11,992 nucleotides of DNA. Origin: UBA8337 sp049889915. Lineage in GTDB: Bacteria; Pseudomonadota; Alphaproteobacteria; RS24. The DNA lies in contig JBMHCM010000136.1 in NCBI GenBank assembly GCA_049889915.1, positions 1 through 11,992 of the forward strand, written 5' to 3'. A program made the translations under genes and the position numbers. The notes beneath the pieces are model-generated. The model was not told where the DNA came from and did no database searches. It saw nothing but the letters and a program-made list of their open reading frames with translations. Below, piece by piece: positions 1 to 6,513 of the stretch (the stretch's first letter is position 1; every line of letters starts with the position of its first letter).

Positions 1-1
1 G

Positions 2-1117
2 ATGAGCTTGCTGGACAATTCGGCCAGCGCCACCAAAGCAGATTGGCAGTCGACCATCACCAATGACTTTACCACCACCAAAGCCTCTAAATGGAAGCTG
101 GCGCAGATCGCCGGTGGCAATTCCGGTCACCCGACATCAGACCTCGATGTCACCATGTTGGAATCGGCCGGTATGTCGGTTGGAGGCGTATCAACTTTGG
201 GCACAACAATCGCCACATTGCGTACCGGTATTACCTCGTCATCTCTGACCAGTTCATCGACCGGCACGCAAATTGATGATTGGGCGGCGTCTGCGGCAGG
301 CTTTGCCTCAGGCACCAGCTTCTCAAACATCTCATCAGCTATCAGCAATGGCTGGACAGCCGCCAATTACAAGACGGCGAGGGGCGTAACCTCTACCGAC
401 TGGACCAACTCATCGGCAGATAAAACAACCTTCTTGGCTTGTGCCGCTGACTTTACACCGTGCAACAAAACCAAAGCGCAATGGGCCGATTTGAAAAAAG
501 TACCGACCCTTGGGTCAACCGATGTGCAGCGCGTTTTTTCATCCAGTGAGGATGTTTCCTACAACATCACATCGCTTATCGGTAATGTCCCGAACGGCTT
601 CAGCATTACCAATCTGACCTCTGGCTGGTCTGTCAGTGGCGGCACGATTTCGCGCACCTCGACGATTTCTGACGGCTCGGTCAGCTTCCGGGTCGAGAAC
701 GGACAAAATTCAAACAAATATGTGTCCGGCTCGTTCACCGTCGATGTGGCATCAAAAACCGGCACTTATAAGTGTAAGTGGCTTGGCTATAGCGGTAATG
801 GCGGGCTTAACAGCTCCAAGAAAATTGGTGAGAAATGCCGCCAGCATTACGGTGCCAATTATGAGGCCATGCTGGATGGCGACCAAACCGACGCGGAAAA
901 ACGCGCTTTGTGTGACGTGCACGGGCAGTGGACCAACTGGGCGGCCTGGGGCTACACAAGCCCGCGCCATAACAGCCACTATGTGCACCGCCAATTCCAC
1001 GGCAATGGCAGCGCCACAGCGCACTGGCACTCCTATGAGTGGGTGTGTAACGGCGTTGGTGCACAAAATGGCTGTGGCTCTTACTCAAGCTACGTGCTTT
1101 GCGCCGAATATAACTAG
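2..1117 (+). CDS. Large Ser/Thr-rich probable surface protein, 3' part (5' end off window)
   Basis: I do not recognise the family. The 371 visible residues begin without any signal peptide and the frame is open to the window edge, so the ATG at position 2 is probably internal and the gene partial. Residues 1-180 are rich in Ser, Thr, Ala and Gly with regularly recurring Trp (DW at 14-15, 93-94 and 133-134; KW at 30-31; QW at 160-161), like worn tandem repeats. Residues about 184-250 look like an Ig-like beta-sandwich. Residues 257-371 form a distinct compact domain with six Cys (258, 279, 304, 349, 358, 367) and clustered His, Trp and Tyr between 310 and 347, probably disulfide-bonded and extracytoplasmic. 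A second Cys pair lies at 147 and 154. The gene is followed after 34 bp by a small secreted protein, so the two are probably co-transcribed. An adhesin or appendage-tip protein is plausible, but this is inference from composition only. Confidence 0.75.
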   Translation: MSLLDNSASATKADWQSTITNDFTTTKASKWKLAQIAGGNSGHPTSDLDVTMLESAGMSVGGVSTLGTTIATLRTGITSSSLTSSSTGTQIDDWAASAAGFASGTSFSNISSAISNGWTAANYKTARGVTSTDWTNSSADKTTFLACAADFTPCNKTKAQWADLKKVPTLGSTDVQRVFSSSEDVSYNITSLIGNVPNGFSITNLTSGWSVSGGTISRTSTISDGSVSFRVENGQNSNKYVSGSFTVDVASKTGTYKCKWLGYSGNGGLNSSKKIGEKCRQHYGANYEAMLDGDQTDAEKRALCDVHGQWTNWAAWGYTSPRHNSHYVHRQFHGNGSATAHWHSYEWVCNGVGAQNGCGSYSSYVLCAEYN

Positions 1118-1151
1118 ACCGACTTGAATCAAATTTTTGAAAGGATTTGTT

Positions 1152-1508
1152 ATGAAAAAATTTGCTTTCGCACTTGCGGCATCATCTGTTTTGGCTTTTT
1201 CAGCCCAAGCAGCAACCGTAACTTCAGCTGACTGTTCATCAAACTCAATTACCTTGGTGTTCAGTGCCGACACCTCGGCGTCATCTGGCTCGGTGACCCT
1301 GATTGGCATTGCCAATACACAAAGCGGGGCGTCAACCTTGCTTACGTCTGGTTCGACAATGTCGAATATTTCGTCATCCATTGTCAGCATTTCACTGTCA
1401 TCAGCCGACCAAACATCCGTCGGGTCAATTACCGGCGGCAATAGTTGCTATGTCGATGTTCGGGCAAATGCATGGTCATCTGTTGATCCTGTGCGTATTC
1501 AAGACTAG
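1152..1508 (+). CDS. Small secreted Ser-rich protein with one Cys pair
   Basis: I do not recognise this 118-residue protein. It starts with a textbook Sec signal peptide: MKK, a hydrophobic Ala/Leu/Phe core, and an AQA cleavage site after residue 20. The mature chain is about 98 residues, very rich in Ser and Thr in alternating hydrophobic/polar strands, and has only two Cys (28 and 99), which could close a beta-sandwich with one disulfide. The ATG at 1152 is chosen over the TTG at 1137 because AAGGA lies six bases before it and the signal peptide then begins properly. It lies 34 bp after the larger surface-type gene and shares its Ser-rich style (for example an SNISS stretch in both), so it is probably a partner, subunit or secreted companion. 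It is followed by a strong terminator-like hairpin. Ser codons are often TCA, as in the gene before it. Confidence 0.8.
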   Translation: MKKFAFALAASSVLAFSAQAATVTSADCSSNSITLVFSADTSASSGSVTLIGIANTQSGASTLLTSGSTMSNISSSIVSISLSSADQTSVGSITGGNSCYVDVRANAWSSVDPVRIQD

Positions 1509-1512
1509 CTTG

Positions 1513-1535
1513 GTATATTATTTGTCATAATATAC
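1513..1535. repeat. AT-rich 9-bp perfect inverted repeat
   Basis: Arms GTATATTAT (1513-1521) and ATAATATAC (1527-1535) are perfect complements around a 5-base centre, starting four bases after the stop of the small secreted gene. It could be an operator-like dyad for the mazG side or a weak hairpin in the secreted unit's mRNA. A weak promoter-like pair, TTGGTA (1510-1515) and TACATT (1533-1538) with 17 bp between, overlaps it. Function is not established. Confidence 0.55.
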
Positions 1536-1549
1536 ATTATGCGAATAAA

Positions 1550-1595
1550 GGGCGATGCGATGCCACAGGCAATCGGGTCGCCCATTTTGTTTCTC
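1550..1595 (+). terminator. Probable intrinsic terminator after the secreted-protein unit
   Basis: A long hairpin has an outer stem GGGCGA (1550-1555) with TCGCCC (1578-1583) and an inner stem CGATGCC (1558-1564) with GGC-ATCG (1568-1575, one bulged A), around an ACA loop. A T-rich tail, ATTTTGTTTCTC (1584-1595), follows. It fits termination of the unit ending at 1508. If mazG is transcribed from upstream of this point it would sit in the mazG leader and act as an attenuator; otherwise the mazG promoter must overlap 1584-1622. Confidence 0.7.
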
Positions 1596-1622
1596 ACCGC
1601 AGAATCGTGAAACCTTGTAGCC

Positions 1623-2429
1623 ATGTCTGAAACAGAACGCCCGATTGATCGCATCCTTCGTATTATGGCTGCCTTACGCACGCCGGAGACCGGATGTCCG
1701 TGGGATTTGCAGCAAGACTTCAAATCAATCGCGCCATACGCGCTGGAAGAAGCCTATGAGGTTGTCGACGCTATTGAACGTGGCGACATGGATGATGTGA
1801 AAGACGAACTCGGCGACCTATTGCTGCAAGTGGTGTTTCATGCCCGCATGGCCGAAGAAGCCGGTCTGTTTACTTTTGATGATGTCGCTGAGGCCATTTC
1901 AGACAAGATGCAACGCCGTCATCCGCATGTGTTTGGCACGATAGCCGTCAGTGGCGCTGATGACGTCAAACAAAACTGGGAAGATATTAAAGCGGCCGAA
2001 AAAGCCGCCAAGCGTAAGCCGCAGCCAGAAAGTTTGCTGGATGATGTGCCGGTTGCCCTGCCCGCATTAACCCGCGCCGTGAAACTGCAAAAACGCGCCG
2101 CGCGCATCGGCTTTGATTGGAATGAAGCGGAGCCGATATTCGACAAATTGCAGGAAGAAATTGGCGAATTGCGCGAAGCCATGCAAAACAATGACAGCGA
2201 CGCCATTGAGGATGAATATGGCGATGTGTTGTTCGTGGTGGCTAATTTGGCGCGCCACTTAAAGCTCGACCCGGAAACCGCTTTGCGCCGCGGCAATGCG
2301 AAATTCACCCGCCGGTTCAAGAGCCTTGAACAACAGGCACGCGACAGTGACGCCGAAATACATACACTCGACGAGTATGAAGTGTTCTGGCAGCGCGCTA
2401 AAGCGGCTGAAAAACAAAAAGAAGATTAA
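1623..2429 (+). CDS. mazG: Nucleoside triphosphate pyrophosphohydrolase MazG
   Basis: MazG hydrolyses NTPs and dNTPs to the monophosphate plus pyrophosphate in the cytoplasm; the family is linked to nucleotide-pool cleaning and to (p)ppGpp turnover. The 268-residue protein has the usual two tandem MazG domains. The first carries the metal-binding signature EEAYE (42-46) followed by ELGD (62-65) and the family opening CPWDLQQ (25-31). The second carries EEIGEL and EDEYGD near residues 178-200. Length and architecture match full-length bacterial MazG. The ATG at 1623 places the family N-terminus correctly, although no strong Shine-Dalgarno precedes it. In many alphaproteobacteria mazG lies downstream of hfq and hflX on the same strand. 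Here it is inverted, convergent with hfq, and hflX is not between them. The stop codon overlaps the hfq stop. Confidence 0.97.
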   Translation: MSETERPIDRILRIMAALRTPETGCPWDLQQDFKSIAPYALEEAYEVVDAIERGDMDDVKDELGDLLLQVVFHARMAEEAGLFTFDDVAEAISDKMQRRHPHVFGTIAVSGADDVKQNWEDIKAAEKAAKRKPQPESLLDDVPVALPALTRAVKLQKRAARIGFDWNEAEPIFDKLQEEIGELREAMQNNDSDAIEDEYGDVLFVVANLARHLKLDPETALRRGNAKFTRRFKSLEQQARDSDAEIHTLDEYEVFWQRAKAAEKQKED

Positions 2430-2650
2430 GCGACAGCAATCTCAACAGCGCTATTCGGCATAATTGTCGAAATCGCGTGTTTATAAACCAGCTGCGAATG
2501 GCCGTCCCGGCTCAGCAGCATGGAGGTTGCATCGACCCAAGTAATCGAGCCTTGCAGCTTCACACCATTGACCAGAAAGATGGTCAGCGGCAGCTTTTGT
2601 TCGCAAACGTGATCAAGAAATGAAGCTTCGAGAGAATCTTTATTTGACAT
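2426..2650 (-). CDS. hfq: RNA chaperone Hfq, divergent proximal and rim faces
   Basis: Hfq is a hexameric Sm-like protein that binds small RNAs and mRNAs. The 74-residue product has clear Sm1 and Sm2 motifs: FLVNGVKLQG (25-34) and LVYKHAIST (54-62). Numbering matches E. coli Hfq up to residue 46. Distal-face residues are kept (N28, G29, K31, L32, Q33, the second Thr of Sm2), with Y25 as Phe and I30 as Val. In contrast the proximal U-binding face has Q8 as Glu, Q41 as Ala and F42 as Thr, although the Lys-His pair of Sm2 remains. The rim has N13 as Asp, R16 as Cys, R17 as Glu and F39 as Val. The ATG at 2650 is preferred to an in-frame TTG at 2662 because the family begins there, though its ribosome binding site is weak. 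Last gene of the ntrX-trkA-trkH-dat-hfq string; it probably also has its own promoter. Confidence 0.93.
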   Translation of the reverse strand: MSNKDSLEASFLDHVCEQKLPLTIFLVNGVKLQGSITWVDATSMLLSRDGHSQLVYKHAISTIMPNSAVEIAVA

Positions 2651-2672
2651 TGGTAAACCCAAATTCTTCTGC

Positions 2673-2691
2673 GGTCGGTGAGACGCCGACC
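2673..2691. other. 6-bp hairpin in the hfq leader
   Basis: GGTCGG (2673-2678) and CCGACC (2686-2691) are perfect complements around a 7-base loop. On the minus strand this lies 22 bases before the hfq start codon, so it would be in the hfq 5' untranslated region. On the plus strand it is followed by ATTACATTT and could instead be a weak terminator for mazG transcripts that run through hfq. Either role is inference. Confidence 0.45.
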
Positions 2692-2737
2692 ATTACATTT
2701 GTGACACGAAATCTCCCCCTCGCGTCGTACACACAAA

Positions 2738-2767
2738 ATCTTAACCACAACTATGGCGGGATGACAA
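2738..2767 (-). promoter_or_regulatory. Candidate sigma-70-type promoter for hfq
   Basis: On the minus strand TTGTCA (2762-2767, five of six consensus bases) is separated by 18 bp from TAAGAT (2738-2743, four of six). It sits in the 137-bp gap between dat and hfq, the largest gap in the otherwise tight ntrX-to-hfq series. It would give a leader of roughly 80 bases containing the hairpin at 2673-2691. It is a visual match only. Confidence 0.4.
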
Positions 2768-2787
2768 AAGGTTTTTAGCGCAGAGAT

Positions 2788-3639
2788 TTAGCCTTGCGGC
2801 AGCGCGTCATAGGCATCTGACAATTTTTGCGCCAGAGCGCCGGGCTTGCCGTCGGCAATTTTTGCGCCGTCAATCGACACCACCGGAAACACACTCATGG
2901 TAGAAGCGGTTGAAAACGCTTCTTGCGCCGCCTTGGCTTCATCCAGTGTGAACGGCGTTTCATGCACCTTGAGCCCCAATTCTGCAGCACACTGCAACAG
3001 CACTTGCCGGGTAATGCCGTTGAGAATTTCCGGACCGGCCGGCCGCGTGCGCAGGCTCCCTTCTGCATCGACAATCCACGCATTGGTGGCGGCGCCCTCG
3101 GTCACAAAACCGTCTTCACCGATTTGCCATGCTTCGGCGACACCCTGATTGCGCGCCGTTTGGCGCGCCAGCACATTCGGCAACAGGCTGATGGATTTGA
3201 TATCACAGCGCGCCCAACGTTGGTCAGGCACAGAAACAACGGCAATGCCGTTTTGCATGATGGCAGCGCGTTTTTGTCGGTCGATCGGCCGCGCCGTGAC
3301 AACCACAACCGGCTGCAACCCTGCCCCATAACTGTGCTCGCGCGGCGCAACGCCACGGCTGATTTGCACATAGACCAAACCATCGCGCACCAAATTGCGG
3401 CGTATGGTTTCGCGCATCACCAGTTTTAAAGCCGGCAATGACATTGGCAGCGGCACATCCAATTCCGCCAATGAACGCTCAAGCCGCGCCAAATGCGCGT
3501 CTTCATCGCACAGCACGCCGCCCCGAATGGCGCAGACTTCATACACCCCATCGGCGAATTGATAGCCGCGATCTTCGACCATAATGCCCGGCCGATTGAG
3601 CGGCTGATAAACACCATCAATGTAAGCAACACGGCTCAT
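2788..3639 (-). CDS. dat: D-amino-acid transaminase (PLP fold type IV)
   Basis: This 283-residue cytoplasmic enzyme transfers the amino group between D-alanine and 2-oxoacids to make D-glutamate and other D-amino acids, with pyridoxal phosphate as cofactor. The family signature EDRGYQFADGVYEV is at 22-35, the PLP-binding lysine is K148 in DIKS, and a cofactor-binding NGITRQ segment lies near the C-terminus. Three residues known to hold the substrate carboxylate in Bacillus D-amino-acid transaminase (Tyr in GVYEV, and the Arg and His of the RxH motif) are present as Y33, R100 and H102. This favours Dat over branched-chain aminotransferase or aminodeoxychorismate lyase. The ATG at 3639 is chosen over one at 3669, which would overlap trkH, because GGA lies six bases upstream and the family N-terminus MSR(V/I)AY begins there. 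It lies 11 bp after trkH, in the same operon. Confidence 0.92.
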   Translation of the reverse strand: MSRVAYIDGVYQPLNRPGIMVEDRGYQFADGVYEVCAIRGGVLCDEDAHLARLERSLAELDVPLPMSLPALKLVMRETIRRNLVRDGLVYVQISRGVAPREHSYGAGLQPVVVVTARPIDRQKRAAIMQNGIAVVSVPDQRWARCDIKSISLLPNVLARQTARNQGVAEAWQIGEDGFVTEGAATNAWIVDAEGSLRTRPAGPEILNGITRQVLLQCAAELGLKVHETPFTLDEAKAAQEAFSTASTMSVFPVVSIDGAKIADGKPGALAQKLSDAYDALPQG

Positions 3640-3650
3640 GCGATTTCCAA

Positions 3651-5093
3651 TCAGCGCATATAGCGCCAAAACGTTTTGGTGAACATCACCATCAGAATCA
3701 GTAATTCAATGCGTCCGGCAATCATTAGCAGCGTGATGATGATTTGCAAAGCGCCACCCATCGCCGCATAGTCAATCGGCGTGGCAAAATGCATGGTGAT
3801 GGCCAGACTATTGGTCAATGCAGCCAGCACAACCGGCCACGCATCCGACAGCGTCATACCAAACAGGCCGAGCGATAAGACGCCCAGCGTCACAAATAAA
3901 ATGAAAATTGCCGTGAATGCCCAGGCCGCGTTGAAATCGCCAACCTCCAAACGGCGGCCTTCCAATTGCAGCGGATGCACGGATGACGGATAGGTCAGCT
4001 TGCCGATCTCAACACCCAAATCCTTAAACAGAATAATCGCCCGCATCACTTTGATGCCGCCGGAGGTCGACATGGCCATACCGCCGATTAGAACCGGCAA
4101 CATCAGCCAGACCAAAGGCCACTGCCCTATTTGCTGGTCGGCCAGCAAATTAAACCCGGCCGTGCTGTGTAGCGAAATCGATTGCATGACGGCGCGCAGC
4201 AAATTGGTGTCAGGAATGCTGGCCGTGCTGACAACCGCATAAAAGGCAATCATCACCAATAGGACAGACAGCTCACTATTGCGGAACGCACTGTCAAACC
4301 GCGCGCCCAGCGTCATCAGCAACAGCAAGGGAATGCTCAGCGCGCCGATGAAACATTGAAGCGACAAAACCATTTGCGCCGGCAATGTCAGTTGCACGGC
4401 CAAGGCATCGCTGTGGTTGACGAGGCCGCTGGTCGAGATGGCCGATAGCGATAAACACAAGGCGTTAAAACCGTTCGTGCCCGTCGCCACAAGGCCGAGG
4501 AAACCGAGCGCCGTCAGCGCGAGATAAATCGGGAAAATCAATCGTAAGGGCCGCCCCAAACGCGAGGTCAGCGGCGCCCCCTCCTCATGCTGTAGCAGTG
4601 GACTGCCGGTCAGGGTGATGCCGCCAATACCGAACGGGGCCAGCACCGCGACGGCAAACACCAATGTCCACAAGCCACCGAGCCACCCCAACAAGGCGCG
4701 CCAAAGCAATATCGCGGCACTTTCCAGCTGTGGCTGCGCCATAACCGAGCCGCCCGATGTGGTGAGTGCCGACACTGCCTCAAAATAGGCGGCCAACAGG
4801 CTATCGATTTGTTGCGCGCCAATCAGCGGCAAGGCGGCGACCAGCGGCAGCACCGTCCAAAACAAAACCATAATCAGCATCAGCTCAAGGCCACGCGCAC
4901 TATGACGCCGATTGGAAAAGCCCGACAGCAGCAAGGCACCGGAGGCAAAAAAGGTCAGAATGAGCGCCACCGTAAAGCCGCCTGTGCCCCGATGCGCCGG
5001 GTCAAACAAGGTCAGCAGCCATGGAATGACCATCAGCCCGGCAATCATGCAACCGCCATAACCGAGCGTGAAAAGAATGGCCCCTAAGCGCAT
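3651..5093 (-). CDS. trkH: Trk potassium uptake system, membrane subunit TrkH
   Basis: TrkH forms the inner-membrane potassium pathway gated by TrkA. The 480-residue protein is almost wholly hydrophobic helices and contains the four pore-loop repeats of the TrkH/KtrB superfamily. The four filter segments are TTSGG (111-115), STSGL (220-224), STAGF (310-314) and STSGGIK (342-348); all four filter glycines are present, so a working pore is expected. A conserved positive region follows the last loop (KVMR, 348-351). Length is normal for TrkH. The ATG at 5093 comes three bases after the trkA stop, so the two are translationally linked, and dat follows 11 bp downstream. Confidence 0.96.
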   Translation of the reverse strand: MRLGAILFTLGYGGCMIAGLMVIPWLLTLFDPAHRGTGGFTVALILTFFASGALLLSGFSNRRHSARGLELMLIMVLFWTVLPLVAALPLIGAQQIDSLLAAYFEAVSALTTSGGSVMAQPQLESAAILLWRALLGWLGGLWTLVFAVAVLAPFGIGGITLTGSPLLQHEEGAPLTSRLGRPLRLIFPIYLALTALGFLGLVATGTNGFNALCLSLSAISTSGLVNHSDALAVQLTLPAQMVLSLQCFIGALSIPLLLLMTLGARFDSAFRNSELSVLLVMIAFYAVVSTASIPDTNLLRAVMQSISLHSTAGFNLLADQQIGQWPLVWLMLPVLIGGMAMSTSGGIKVMRAIILFKDLGVEIGKLTYPSSVHPLQLEGRRLEVGDFNAAWAFTAIFILFVTLGVLSLGLFGMTLSDAWPVVLAALTNSLAITMHFATPIDYAAMGGALQIIITLLMIAGRIELLILMVMFTKTFWRYMR

Positions 5094-5096
5094 GGC

Positions 5097-6494
5097 TTAG
5101 GCCTTTGCTGTTTTCTTGGCGGGTTTTTTGTCTTTGCTGCGCAACAGGCTTTCAAATTGGTCAATGCCGTCTGCCAGCACAAACATCACCACGCGGTCAC
5201 CGGATTTCAACTCCACCCCGCCGCGCGGCATGACCATTTCGCCTTTGCGGAAAATCATACCGATGCGCATGGCATCGCCCAATTGCAGGTCGCGCAATTT
5301 CGTGCCAGCAATCGGTGAGCCATCGGCAATTTGCGCTTCCAGCACTTCAGCGCTTTCATCGCTAATCGCATGCACACGCGAAACATTACCGCGCCGCACC
5401 TGCCCCAAAATGGACGATACGGTAACAGCGCGCGGGTTAACCGCCAGCTCCATACCAAATTGGCCGACCAAATTTTGAAAGCTGTTATCGTTAATCAGGC
5501 AAAGGCCGCGCTGACAGCCTTCTTGCAATGCCAGCATGGTGGTCAGCACATTGACTTGGTCATCATTGGTCAAGGCGAGCAGCAAATCAGTTTCGCGCAC
5601 CCCGGCCTCATTGAGAATTTCAGGCGTCAGCCCACTGCCCTGCAAAACGATGGAACGGCTGAGCTTCTCCGATACAAAACGCGCTCGCTCCGGCGATGCC
5701 TCAATGACGCTGAGGGCATAACGACCGGCTTGCGCGTCCAATGCTTTGGCCACTTCAAAGCCGATATTGCCGCCGCCAATCAGCGCGATACGGCGCGCTT
5801 CGCGTTCTTCATGCCCGAAAATCTTCAATGTCCGCTCAGTGTCGCTGCTGGCGGTGACCAGAAACGCTTCATCACCGGGCTGAATGACATCATCAAAATC
5901 CGGCACATAAGTGCGGCGATCGCGGCGAATGCCAACAACAATCGCCTGCAAATCAGGAAACAGACCGGTCAATTGGTTTAGCGGCGTATCAACCACCGGG
6001 CAATCTTCACCGATGGAAATACCAATCATTTCGCACTGTCCGTCGAAAAAGCTGGCACTGTCAAAAGCACCCGGCAATGCCAGACGGCGTAGCACTGCCG
6101 CGGCGACTTCCTGCTCCGGTGAAATAATCACGTCAATCGGCATGGCCTCATCAGCAAACAACCGGCTCCAGCGCGGCTTCAAGAAATTGGCATCGCGCAC
6201 GCGGGCAATGGTCTTATCGATACCGAAAAGCGTTTTCGCCACCTGACAGGTGACCATATTCACCTCATCTGTGGCGGTAACGGCAATCAGAACATCGGCG
6301 TCCGCCGCGCCGGCCTGCTCCAATACGTCCGGATGTCCGCCATGACCCAAAATGGGCCGCACATCCAGCGTGTCCGTAATGCGCTGCATGAGCGACGCTT
6401 CACGGTCAACAACCGTGACGTCATTGCCTTCCCCGGCCAGATGGCGTGCAATGCCAAAACCGACCTGTCCGGCCCCACAAACAATGACCTTCAT
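5097..6494 (-). CDS. trkA: Trk potassium uptake system, cytoplasmic NAD-binding subunit TrkA
   Basis: TrkA is the peripheral regulatory subunit that assembles under TrkH and gates it in response to nucleotides. The 465-residue protein has two tandem RCK units, each a Rossmann TrkA-N domain followed by a TrkA-C domain. The first nucleotide-binding loop is GAGQVG (7-12) with the ribose-binding acid D30. The second is GGGNIG (240-245), followed by E265 at the equivalent place. The second TrkA-C domain covers about 372-452. The end is a short Lys-rich tail (454-464), an addition of unknown meaning. The ATG at 6494 has GAGG and GGA upstream and gives the exact family N-terminus (MKVIVCGAGQVG). It follows ntrX by 19 bp and precedes trkH by 3 bp. 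Confidence 0.97.
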   Translation of the reverse strand: MKVIVCGAGQVGFGIARHLAGEGNDVTVVDREASLMQRITDTLDVRPILGHGGHPDVLEQAGAADADVLIAVTATDEVNMVTCQVAKTLFGIDKTIARVRDANFLKPRWSRLFADEAMPIDVIISPEQEVAAAVLRRLALPGAFDSASFFDGQCEMIGISIGEDCPVVDTPLNQLTGLFPDLQAIVVGIRRDRRTYVPDFDDVIQPGDEAFLVTASSDTERTLKIFGHEEREARRIALIGGGNIGFEVAKALDAQAGRYALSVIEASPERARFVSEKLSRSIVLQGSGLTPEILNEAGVRETDLLLALTNDDQVNVLTTMLALQEGCQRGLCLINDNSFQNLVGQFGMELAVNPRAVTVSSILGQVRRGNVSRVHAISDESAEVLEAQIADGSPIAGTKLRDLQLGDAMRIGMIFRKGEMVMPRGGVELKSGDRVVMFVLADGIDQFESLLRSKDKKPAKKTAKA

Positions 6495-6513
6495 GCGTCC
6501 GTTACCTCATTCG

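Noticed and set aside
636..1127. A long overlapping frame on the plus strand inside the surface-protein gene.
   Set aside because: It has an implausible composition (Arg/Thr/Met-rich, no signal peptide) and overlaps a better-supported frame with a secreted-type composition.
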